Shown in pieces: positions 62,001-64,000 of a stretch of DNA of 64,000 nucleotides. The DNA is taken from NCBI RefSeq assembly GCF_029931775.1, contig NC_079314.1, positions 76,933,879 through 76,997,878 on the forward strand. The letters are read 5' to 3'. Under the pieces are notes generated by a model. The model was not told where the DNA came from, made no database searches, and saw only the letters and a program-made list of their open reading frames with translations. Position 1 is the stretch's first letter. The number at the start of each line of letters is the position of its first letter. The position numbers and the translations under genes are program-made. Source of the DNA: Euleptes europaea. Its lineage: Eukaryota; Chordata; Lepidosauria; Squamata; Sphaerodactylidae.

Positions 62001-63207
62001 ATGGCATTCTCAAGAATGCCAGTGTAACAATAAGACAAATAATATCCATATTCCAGTTTTAAAGCTTGTAGAACCTGATATTGGCAATTTGGACTTTGTG
62101 AATTTACACCTCTCTCAGGGCTCAAACAGATGAGACAAAGATCACATGTCCTGTTTGGCCCATAAAATGCAAACTACAAGCTCCTGCAACCTCAATTTGC
62201 ATCTGGGCTGCATGCAGAAGAGTAGGAGTAGGTGTAAAAACCTCTTATACCTCCACTAGGTTTTGGTGTTTGAAACTAGGCTTCTTGCTTTGTTAGAATT
62301 TTAAAGAATAAACTATGTATCCTTTAAAACAACACTTTTCTACTGTATTTACTGAAATGTAAGACCAGGCTTTTTCAGGCATCCCCCCCCCCCCCGAAAA
62401 GAGGGCATCATCCTAAATTTGTTGTGTCCTTTAATAAATAGGTTTTTGTATATAACGTTTTGTTATGGGGGGGTTTCATCTTATATTCAGGGTTATCTTT
62501 CTTTTGAGTAAATATGGTATTTAAAATGCTAATGATAAAGGAGACCAGTTTTGAAAAGCAAAACCGAGTGGAGGCTGAAGGGCTGAAGTCCCTCTCCCTT
62601 CCTCATATGGCCTCAAGGCAAATTGTGGCTAATTAAGCCAGAAATTTTGCATTGTATGGATGGAATGAGATGTGTGATCTTCATTTGTTCAAGCCCTAAG
62701 ACTGTTTGTCACTTGTGTGGTAATGTTTGAATATGCTATGGCTTGGACTGTTTGTAATATTTAACCATCAAAATATAAGTTTATTCTCATTGCCTATACT
62801 AAAATTCATGGAGAATACCAGGGAAATTTCATATTTTTATTTATACTATGGATGTGGGGTTGTTTTAAAATCATTAAAATGCTTTATTCAGTATTTGGTA
62901 ACATTTTTCATATCTTGATTGACAGGAGAAGCACATAGATTAAACAAGTGTACTGATGTAAACTCTTTTTAATTTATGTTTTGTGGAAAGAAAGATGCAT
63001 CTCAGTTTCCAACTCACAATAGCTTTCCACTCAAAAGTTCTTGAATAACTTATTTTTTTTCTTAACAGTGTTTGTCGACGTGGGATATTTAATTGCACTT
63101 ATTATCCCTGTCCTGCTGTATGTACAGTCTATGGGGACAGACATTATTATACCTTTGATGGACTAGAGTACGATTTTGTCAGTGACTGCCAGGTTTATTT
63201 GGTAAAG
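19932..63207 (+). CDS. OTOGL: OTOGL, otogelin-like (5' part, 25 coding exons, runs off window)
   Basis: It encodes a large secreted glycoprotein of the otogelin/gel-forming mucin/von Willebrand factor type, known in mammals as a component of the acellular membranes of the inner ear and linked to hearing loss when lost. The 25 exons I joined are listed singly; all junctions are GT-AG, all phases agree, and 976 codons are open. Domain order: signal peptide (1-30), furin-like RHKR (47-50), EGF-like (79-111), VWD1 (123-270), C8 (316-386), TIL (387-440), VWC-like (441-480), VWD2 (482-629), C8 (672-741), TIL (742-798), VWC-like (799-839), TIL (840-900), VWC-like (901-938), start of VWD3 (939 onward). 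The wording (for example [19 protein letters not shown] and [18 protein letters not shown]) fits OTOGL rather than its paralog OTOG. Human OTOGL is roughly 2,340 residues, so about 40 percent is here. Confidence 0.95.
20696..20735 (+). CDS. OTOGL: OTOGL coding exon 2
   Basis: Residues 27-39, [13 protein letters not shown], likely spanning the signal peptidase site. Acceptor ATCTAACAG, donor GTGAGT, leaves phase 2. Confidence 0.82.
21650..21870. mobile_element. Two fused partial TAGGGTTGCC MITEs, OTOGL intron 2
   Basis: TAGGGTTGCCAGGTCCCC at 21,650 begins one truncated copy. TAGGGTTGCCACATCCAGG at 21,703 begins a second, longer one with the family block GCCATAGAGTCC. The right end is lost. 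Confidence 0.6.
22313..22361 (+). CDS. OTOGL: OTOGL coding exon 3, furin-like site
   Basis: Residues 40-56, [22 protein letters not shown] matches the R-X-K/R-R proprotein convertase consensus. Acceptor TTTTCTTCCAG, donor GTAGGT, phase 0. Confidence 0.85.
23474..24238. mobile_element. TAGGGTTGCC MITE split by a CR1-type LINE
   Basis: The left part (23,474-23,530) ends GATCAGTT. The right part (24,111-24,238) resumes GTTCACCTGGAGAAATTGGC and ends GACAACCCTA. The two halves together make one MITE of normal length, so the 580 bp between them arrived later. Confidence 0.8.
23531..24110 (-). mobile_element. CR1-type LINE 3' fragment
   Basis: The minus strand encodes a C-terminal reverse-transcriptase-polyprotein tail: [62 protein letters not shown]. 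It is followed by a 3' UTR ending in 8-bp TTCTTATG repeats, as CR1 elements do. The insertion shares only GTT with the flanks. The element is 5'-truncated and so immobile. Confidence 0.85.
24790..24856 (+). CDS. OTOGL: OTOGL coding exon 4
   Basis: Residues 57-78, a Ser/Gln/Asn-rich linker with two N-glycosylation sequons (NES, NSS). Acceptor CCCTGATAG, donor GTCAGT, phase 1. Confidence 0.85.
25127..25215. repeat. Partial TAGGGTTGCC MITE
   Basis: GTAGGGATGCCAGCCTCCAG to CTTCCCCTGGAGAAAATC is one end of the MITE family; the other end is missing. Confidence 0.6.
25587..26007. mobile_element. MITE nested inside a MITE of the same family
   Basis: The outer copy (25,587-26,007) is flanked by TTGAGCCG and TTGAACCG. 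An inner copy (25,721-25,929) lies in opposite orientation and is flanked by exact 8-bp TGAACTGA (25,713-25,720 and 25,930-25,937). Both have TAGGGTTGCC ends. Confidence 0.92.
26020..26260 (+). repeat. tRNA-derived SINE
   Basis: Head ATAATGGTTAGAGTACTGGA with B box GGGATCCAGTCC. The body has GCCTCACAGAATTGTTGTGA and the tail GATAAAAATGTAAT. It directly follows the nested MITEs. Confidence 0.7.
26648..26746 (+). CDS. OTOGL: OTOGL coding exon 5, EGF-like module
   Basis: Residues 79-111. Six cysteines in the EGF-like spacing: [12 protein letters not shown] then EAGICDC then GERC. Acceptor GCTACGTAG, donor GTAAGT, phase 1. Confidence 0.92.
26793..27030 (+). repeat. BovB-tailed tRNA SINE (Sauria-type), full length
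   Basis: The head has a clear A box (GTGTAGTGGTTAAGAGC) and B box (GGTTCGATTCC). The middle reads CTGGGTGATCTTGGGGCAGT and the 3' body GCAAATCACTTC ... CTTGCCTTGAAAACC. The end, CATAAGTCAGCTGTGACTTG then (CA)n, matches the BovB terminus. This is the best copy of its class in the window. Confidence 0.9.
27633..27814. mobile_element. TAGGGTTGCC hAT-type MITE with exact target duplication
   Basis: TAGGGTTGCCAACCTCC to GGGACCTGGCAACCCTA, flanked by exact GGCATGAC on both sides (27,625-27,632 and 27,815-27,822). Confidence 0.92.
27900..28944. mobile_element. Non-autonomous hAT element with CpG-island-like core
   Basis: Ends CAGTGGTCGGCAAACC and GTTTGCCGACCACTG are inverted repeats. Flanks CGATAGAG and CAATAGAC match 6 of 8. 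The subterminal GGCTCGCGAGCCGCATGCGG and ATTTGGCTCTGTTGAC resemble the OposCharlie-like hAT families described in tetrapods. The core (about 28,000-28,740) is CpG-rich with a CCAAT box (CCAATCAGTGGGCGGG near 28,520) and an ATG in good context (GGAGCCATG near 28,711). Open frames in this core overlap in several phases and are not proposed as genes. Confidence 0.88.
30007..30161 (+). CDS. OTOGL: OTOGL coding exon 6, start of VWD1
   Basis: Residues 112-163. [17 protein letters not shown] opens a von Willebrand D domain. Acceptor ATCCTCAG, donor GTAAGA, phase 0. Confidence 0.96.
30683..31240. repeat. Second copy of the old LINE-tail-like repeat
   Basis: TTTATTTACTTTATTTATAG, CACCTTTCCTGCAGAGACTT, AACAATGCAATCAAACAGCA and ATTATAAAGGTGCCCTT follow the order seen at 27,470-29,420. 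It is interrupted at 31,027-31,102. Confidence 0.55.
31027..31102. repeat. Half of a CACCTTAAAGAC-family element
   Basis: AGTCCAGTAGCACCTTAGAG to AGAGTCAAAGCTCCCCTTGT. The flanks share the direct repeat AGGTATAAGA, which suggests a clean insertion. Confidence 0.55.
31462..31583 (+). CDS. OTOGL: OTOGL coding exon 7, VWD1
   Basis: Residues 164-203, beginning [14 protein letters not shown]. Acceptor CTCCTTCAAG, donor GTAAAT, phase 2. Confidence 0.95.
31690..31885 (+). repeat. 5S-rRNA-headed SINE with BovB-like tail
   Basis: The head TCTCAGAGGCTAAGCAGGGT and CCTGGTTAGTACTTAGATAG is 5S rRNA internal-promoter sequence. The tail GGGTCGCCACAAGTCGGCTG then TTACTTGATGGC matches the BovB 3' end. Confidence 0.88.
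31985..32300 (+). repeat. tRNA-derived SINE with ACCTTT tail
   Basis: Head CATGGTGCAGAGTGCTAAGC with B box GAGTTCGATCC. Body CAGCCTTCCATCCTTCCAAG and ACCCAGCTTGCTTGGGATAA; tail ACTACCTTTACCTTT. Reverse copy at 33,115-33,370. Confidence 0.85.
32755..32960 (+). CDS. OTOGL: OTOGL coding exon 8, end of VWD1
   Basis: Residues 204-272. Contains [12 protein letters not shown] and the D-domain signature [15 protein letters not shown]. Acceptor TTTTTATAG, donor GTAAGC, phase 1. Confidence 0.96.
33115..33370 (-). repeat. tRNA-derived SINE with ACCTTT tail, reversed
   Basis: Plus strand begins AAGGTAAAAGGTAAAGGTCC, continues GTCATTCCTGACCCATGGGG, and ends GTTGGGATCAAACTCAAAT, the reversed B box. Same family as 31,985-32,300. 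Confidence 0.85.
34375..34502 (+). CDS. OTOGL: OTOGL coding exon 9
   Basis: Residues 273-315, including [14 protein letters not shown], the usual link from VWD to C8. Acceptor CTGATGTAG, donor GTAAGC, phase 0. Confidence 0.95.
34585..34612. repeat. TG microsatellite in OTOGL intron 9
   Basis: ATGTATGTGTGTGTGTGTG run following the GTTC motif shortly after exon 9. Confidence 0.7.
35219..35325 (+). CDS. OTOGL: OTOGL coding exon 10, C8 module first half
   Basis: Residues 316-350, [17 protein letters not shown] then the ISSCMNDLC segment. Acceptor TGTGCTCAG, donor GTAAGT, phase 2. Confidence 0.95.
35733..36020. mobile_element. Short hAT-type element, CACTGGTTCCCAACC ends
   Basis: Inverted ends CACTGGTTCCCAACC and GGTTGGGAACCATTG enclose 288 bp, flanked by an exact 8-bp CTCTATAC (35,725-35,732 and 36,021-36,028). 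The interior is AT-rich and non-coding. Confidence 0.93.
36062..36245 (-). repeat. 5S-rRNA-headed SINE, reversed
   Basis: The plus strand shows the reversed tail (GATTTATGGCAACCCCATTG) first, then GGTCTCCCATTC and CCTGCTTAGGCTCCGAGATC, the reverse of the 5S head. Confidence 0.85.
36300..36418 (+). repeat. BovB-tailed SINE, 3' part
   Basis: GGAGGCAGGCAATGGCAAAC, GAAAACCCTGCAGGGTTGCC, GAGTCAGCTGTGAATTGATG, then (CA)n. Its head is missing; it abuts the reversed copy on its left. Confidence 0.8.
37850..38157 (-). repeat. tRNA-derived SINE, GTATAAAA-tail class, reversed
   Basis: Plus strand begins GAAGAAGAAGAAGAGTTGG, carries CCCCACAACAGACACCCTGT, and ends TTAACCACTGCACCACACTG. The head region seems duplicated (two GTTCACCAG/GTTCTCCAG blocks). 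Confidence 0.8.
38302..40258. mobile_element. 1,957-bp non-autonomous hAT (Ac-like ends) in OTOGL intron 10
   Basis: Terminal TAGGGCTGTTGA and TCAACAGCCCTA are flanked by an exact 8-bp GTTGCTAC (38,294-38,301 and 40,259-40,266). Both subterminal zones are packed with TTCGG/CCGAA motifs (about eight in the left 150 bp), which resemble the subterminal transposase-binding repeats of Ac-type hAT elements. The interior holds a minisatellite. Long minus-strand frames (up to 192 codons) just track the repeat units. No transposase was seen. Confidence 0.92.
39321..39900 (+). repeat. Minisatellite inside the hAT element, four units
   Basis: Units start with AGCC(C/G)ATAT at 39,321, 39,466, 39,625 and 39,768 (spacing 145, 159, 143). 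Each contains TTTACAAAACTTGGG and CCCCCTGCAGCCA. A related single unit in inverted orientation lies at 38,481-38,625. Confidence 0.9.
40440..40810. repeat. Degenerate C-rich tandem-like stretch
   Basis: Repeated blocks such as GGCGAGCCTGGC, GGCAAGGCCACT, AGCAAGCAAAGT, AGCAAGCCTGGTG alternate with GTCTGGCCTCTG-like blocks and C10 to C12 runs. It looks like a decayed minisatellite of roughly 80-bp units. Confidence 0.4.
41671..41777 (+). CDS. OTOGL: OTOGL coding exon 11, C8 module second half
   Basis: Residues 351-386, with [19 protein letters not shown]. Intron 10 before it is 6.3 kb, enlarged by a 1,957-bp hAT element. Acceptor CCTTTCAG, donor GTAAGT, phase 1. Confidence 0.95.
41934..42233. 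mobile_element. Harbinger-like foldback MITE, 300 bp
   Basis: The element is almost entirely two long inverted arms. GGCCTTTTATGCATGGC on the left pairs with GCAATGCACAAAAGGCC on the right, and the internal TTGTTTTGATTATGCATGCC pairs with its partner near 42,170. TTA flanks both ends (41,931-41,933 and 42,234-42,236), the duplication size of PIF/Harbinger transposons. Confidence 0.82.
42546..42671 (+). CDS. OTOGL: OTOGL coding exon 12, TIL module
   Basis: Residues 387-428. [15 protein letters not shown] and [10 protein letters not shown] are trypsin-inhibitor-like cysteine patterns. Acceptor TGTTTCAG, donor GTAAGT, phase 1. Confidence 0.96.
43590..43770. repeat. Foldback element, CACCTTAAAGAC family
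   Basis: GAAGTCCAGGAACATCTTGG and AGACCAACAAGATTTTTGGG are mirrored by AATCTTGGTGGTCTCTAAGG and TGCTGTTGGGCTTGAATC. It ends about 100 bp before OTOGL exon 13. Confidence 0.7.
43875..43983 (+). CDS. OTOGL: OTOGL coding exon 13
   Basis: Residues 429-464, [16 protein letters not shown] then [11 protein letters not shown]: end of the TIL and start of a VWC-like module. Acceptor AAATAAG, donor GTATGT, phase 2. Confidence 0.93.
44146..44192 (+). CDS. OTOGL: OTOGL coding exon 14, 47-bp VWC-like exon
   Basis: Residues 465-480, [16 protein letters not shown] with its first codon split from exon 13. Intron 13 is only 162 bp. Acceptor TTTTAG after a T-rich tract, donor GTAATT, phase 1. Confidence 0.93.
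44441..44602 (-). mobile_element. Penelope-like element end with hammerhead-like motif
   Basis: A 27-bp perfect inverted repeat (44,468-44,494 and 44,576-44,602) encloses a unique centre. The element is flanked by an exact 13-bp TATCTTAAATGCT (44,428-44,440 and 44,603-44,615). The minus strand reads CTCCTCTGAAGATGCC ... GGTGAAACGTCAGGA, the hammerhead core order CUGANGA, then GAAAC, then GUC, with a TCCT/AGGA stem. Hammerheads of this kind are known from Penelope-like elements. The family assignment is from memory. Confidence 0.6.
44872..45112 (-). repeat. BovB-tailed tRNA SINE, reversed, full length
   Basis: Plus strand starts AAGTCACAGCTGACTTATGG (tail), then GAGGTGGTTTGCCATTGCCT, and ends CTCTTAACCACTACACCATG (A box reversed). 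Confidence 0.85.
45495..45640 (+). CDS. OTOGL: OTOGL coding exon 15, start of VWD2
   Basis: Residues 481-529. [20 protein letters not shown] opens the second D domain. Acceptor TTTTCAG, donor GTATGA, phase 0. Confidence 0.96.
46678..46801 (+). CDS. OTOGL: OTOGL coding exon 16, VWD2
   Basis: Residues 530-570, [19 protein letters not shown] and following. Acceptor CACATCCAG, donor GTAAGA, phase 1. Confidence 0.94.
47856..48033 (+). CDS. OTOGL: OTOGL coding exon 17, end of VWD2
   Basis: Residues 571-629, ending [17 protein letters not shown]. Acceptor TGTGTAG, donor GTAAGA, phase 2. Confidence 0.95.
48034..50616. other. OTOGL intron 17, mostly unique sequence
   Basis: 2.6 kb. Near 48,225-48,480 there is a decayed repeat with GTGGGTACCACGGGCACCAC-like text related to the hAT at 18,637. 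A MITE lies at 49,891-50,100. No coding exon other than exon 18 at the end was recognised. Confidence 0.5.
49891..50100. mobile_element. TAGGGTTGCC MITE with exact target duplication
   Basis: Left end CAGAGCTGCCAGGTCCCTC, right end GGAGGTTGGCAACCCTA, flanked by exact GTCATGAG (49,883-49,890 and 50,101-50,108). Confidence 0.92.
50617..50741 (+). CDS. OTOGL: OTOGL coding exon 18
   Basis: Residues 630-671, including [19 protein letters not shown] and [11 protein letters not shown]. Acceptor CCCCTCAG. The donor GTGCAC is weak, but it is the only one that keeps phase with exon 19. Confidence 0.92.
51105..51314 (+). CDS. OTOGL: OTOGL coding exon 19, second C8 module
   Basis: Residues 672-741, including [20 protein letters not shown]. 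Intron 18 is only 363 bp. Acceptor TTTATTTAG, donor GTGAGT, phase 1. Confidence 0.96.
51315..54484. other. OTOGL intron 19
   Basis: 3.2 kb with no recognised exon. Contains the Penelope-like piece at 52,255-52,366, where AACCATTGTATCCTGA near 52,037 is mirrored by TCAGGATACAATGGTT near 52,076, and otherwise unassigned AT-rich sequence. Confidence 0.5.
52255..52366 (+). mobile_element. Penelope-like fragment with hammerhead-like motif
   Basis: CTCTGAAGATGCCTGCCACA, then GCTGCTGGCGAAACGTCAGG, then CACAGCCCAGATAACCTACA and AGAACC. CTGAAGA is at 52,273-52,279, GAAAC at 52,300-52,304, GTC at 52,305-52,307, and TCCT (52,269-52,272) pairs with AGGA (52,308-52,311). It matches the reversed 44,441 element closely. 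Confidence 0.65.
54485..54650 (+). CDS. OTOGL: OTOGL coding exon 20, second TIL module
   Basis: Residues 742-796, with [18 protein letters not shown] and [14 protein letters not shown]. Acceptor TTTCCATAG, donor GTAAGC, phase 2. Confidence 0.95.
55621..55695 (+). CDS. OTOGL: OTOGL coding exon 21, VWC-like
   Basis: Residues 797-821, [19 protein letters not shown]. Acceptor TTTTATCAG, donor GTAAGT, phase 2. Confidence 0.93.
56488..56708 (+). repeat. 5S-rRNA-headed SINE, best copy
   Basis: Head GCCTGATCTCATCAGATCTC, GAAGCTAAGCAGGGTC, GGTTAGTATTTGGATGGGAG and ACCGCCAAGGAATACC follows 5S rRNA almost base for base. The body is GGCACTGGCAAACCACCTCT and the tail GGGTCGCCATAAGTCGGCTA then TGACTTGAGGGCACTTTACA and (CA)n. 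Confidence 0.93.
57133..57362 (-). repeat. BovB-tailed tRNA SINE, reversed
   Basis: Plus strand starts AAAAGTGCCGTCTAGTTACA, continues AGGTGGTTTGCCATTGCCTA, and ends with AACTACTTCACCACACTGGC. Confidence 0.85.
57370..57600 (+). repeat. Chimeric SINE: tRNA-type body joined to 5S-type head remnant
   Basis: CCATGGAAACCTGCTGAGTG and CTCGGGCCAGTCACACACTC are tRNA-SINE body. At 57,449 the sequence switches to CCTGGCTAGTATTTGGATGG, the 5S head, and goes on to a BovB-like tail (CATAAGTCAGCTGTGACTTG). Confidence 0.7.
58544..58596 (+). CDS. OTOGL: OTOGL coding exon 22, VWC-like end
   Basis: Residues 822-839, [18 protein letters not shown] with the first codon split. Acceptor GCTGACTAG is weak in pyrimidines; donor GTAAAT, phase 1. 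Confidence 0.88.
59005..59230 (+). repeat. tRNA-derived SINE with AAATAAA-type tail
   Basis: Head GTCATAGTGGTTAGTGTGTT with a B-box-like AGTTTGAGATCCCC. Body CTTCACAGAGTTATTGTGAG; tail TAAATAAATATAAA. It ends 80 bp before exon 23. Confidence 0.75.
59314..59476 (+). CDS. OTOGL: OTOGL coding exon 23, third TIL module
   Basis: Residues 840-893, from [13 protein letters not shown] to [13 protein letters not shown]. Acceptor TTTTTTGAAG, donor GTAAGT, phase 2. Confidence 0.95.
59700..59900 (+). repeat. 5S-rRNA-headed SINE
   Basis: GGATCTCGTCAGACCTCAGA, GTTAAGCAGGGTTGGCCCTG, GTTAGTACTTGGATGGGAGA, then tail CCATAAGTCAGCTGTGACTT and (CA)n. Confidence 0.9.
60385..61222 (+). mobile_element. L2/CR1-superfamily LINE, endonuclease piece and tail
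   Basis: One frame reads [20 protein letters not shown] then [10 protein letters not shown] (apurinic-endonuclease-like start). A later frame reads [12 protein letters not shown], the endonuclease GDFN motif. The 3' end has TTGTAAGCTGCCTTGAACCA and a tail AAATAAAG. The reverse transcriptase region is missing, so this is an internally deleted, dead copy in intron 23. Confidence 0.75.
61301..61408 (+). CDS. OTOGL: OTOGL coding exon 24
   Basis: Residues 894-929, [20 protein letters not shown] then a VWC-like stretch. Acceptor ATTTTGAAG, donor GTGAGT, phase 2. Confidence 0.94.
61688..61905 (+). repeat. tRNA-derived SINE with AAATAAA-type tail
   Basis: Head GGTATAGTTGTTAGAGTGTC; body TGGATGACCTCGGGCCAGTT and TGTTGTTGTGAGGATA; 3' GCTGCTTTGGGTCCCCATTG, then GGTATAAATGAAGTAA. 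Confidence 0.8.
63069..63207 (+). CDS. OTOGL: OTOGL coding exon 25, start of VWD3 (last in window)
   Basis: Residues 930-976. [19 protein letters not shown] opens the third D domain. Acceptor TTCTTAACAG, donor GTAAGA, phase 0. The following exon was not found before the window ends. Confidence 0.95.
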
Positions 63208-63283
63208 GTAAGAAGACCTTTTTGATTTCTTACATGCACATAATTGTATTGACAAAGCAAACAACCAGCTCCAGCTCAGCATC

Positions 63284-63715
63284 TGTCCTGAGACGCGGGC
63301 CTCGCCCGGCGACTCAGGCCTCGCTCCTCCCGCAGCTGACCCCCCTCAGGTGGCTGTCCCCACCCCTACCGACCCCTGGGAGGGAGCACTTACTGGGAGG
63401 TAGGGAGCGGAGGTCCCGAGAGACAGCCCGGCACCCGAAAGCCCGGAGAAAGGGCCGGGGGGAAGCAGGAGGAGTGAGGAGGCTGCGGCTGGGCGTGGCA
63501 GTGCGAAAGCTGCAGACGTGAGCTGCAGCAGCCCTCTGGCAGCAGCAGCCAAGGCGACCCTCCTGGCCCGGCCAAAGGAACGGCCGAGGAAGGGCCGGGG
63601 CGCTGGGCCCCGCCTGGACATGCAGCTGCCCAGCTGGAAGTGGGCCGGGAAGGCCCAAACCACAACGGGACCTGGCGGGAAGGAGAGGGACTCGTCGGGG
63701 GAGGTGTCCATATTA
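63284..63715. other. CpG-rich insertion of unknown origin after OTOGL exon 25
   Basis: Base composition switches abruptly from AT-rich intron to CpG-rich sequence (GAGACGCGGGCCTCGCCCGG, GGAACGGCCGAGGAAGGGCC) and back near 63,715. Open frames of 99-127 codons in several phases overlap and are composition effects. It could be the GC-rich 5' UTR of a LINE or a captured CpG island. No ends or target duplication could be found. Confidence 0.4.
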
Positions 63716-64000
63716 AGCTACCTGTTCTGCTGGGGGCATTTGGAGTTCTAAAGTTCAGGAGAGAAATTGGCATTCACAAAAACAAGATCCATGGCAAGTT
63801 GCCTGCAGCTCTTTCATCCAACAAGCAAGATGACACAAGTGATGAAAACAGTGCCTGTGTAGATCCATGATATTAGAACTACCCTTGTTATTTTCCAGAC
63901 AGGTGCAATGCTAACCCTACCGAGAAGCTTTTTCAGACTTCGGCTTTTTTCAAAGGAGGATGATATGCTATTTCACAATAGCCAATTTGTTCTTAGCATT

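Noticed and set aside
62345-62525. Possible gene or RNA in the C-run region near 62,384
   Set aside because: Looks like a decayed inverted repeat around a poly-C tract; no coding or RNA signal.

Overview
This is a vertebrate nuclear window, most likely from a squamate reptile (lizard or snake). The clues are two intron-containing vertebrate genes and a repeat load typical of squamates: a BovB (RTE-clade) LINE, SINEs whose tails match the BovB 3' end, CR1/L2-type LINE pieces, and many short hAT-type DNA transposons with 8-bp target duplications. Nothing looks bacterial or viral.

Layout. Bases 1-131 may be the first exon of an unidentified gene that ends at a GTAAGT donor. Bases 132-11,150 are intergenic and repeat-rich; they hold a GC-cored hAT element, a 7SK RNA pseudogene, a BovB fragment with an open reverse-transcriptase frame, and a 79-bp-armed palindrome joined to a 105-bp tandem array. 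RPS16 (ribosomal protein S16, + strand) follows at about 11,511-15,785, with a CpG-rich promoter, five coding exons giving exactly 146 residues, and a polyadenylation signal. A 4.1-kb spacer separates it from the second gene.

From 19,932 to the right edge runs the 5' part of a large secreted multi-domain gene, recognised as OTOGL (otogelin-like), an inner-ear extracellular matrix glycoprotein. I chained 25 coding exons; every splice phase agrees and the spliced frame stays open for 976 codons. It encodes a signal peptide, a furin-like site, an EGF-like module, VWD1-C8-TIL, VWC-like, VWD2-C8-TIL, a further VWC-like/TIL pair, and the start of VWD3. The rest of the gene (VWD3 onward and the C-terminal knot expected from the family) lies beyond the window.

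The OTOGL introns hold the mobile DNA: three classes of tRNA-headed SINE, a 5S-rRNA-headed SINE, hAT elements (one 1,957 bp long with an internal minisatellite), a Harbinger-like foldback element, nested insertions, and two repeats with a hammerhead-ribozyme-like motif. RPS16 is a general translation gene and OTOGL a tissue-specific matrix gene. I see no functional link between them, only shared orientation and adjacency. All family names are from reading the sequence and memory; no database search was run.
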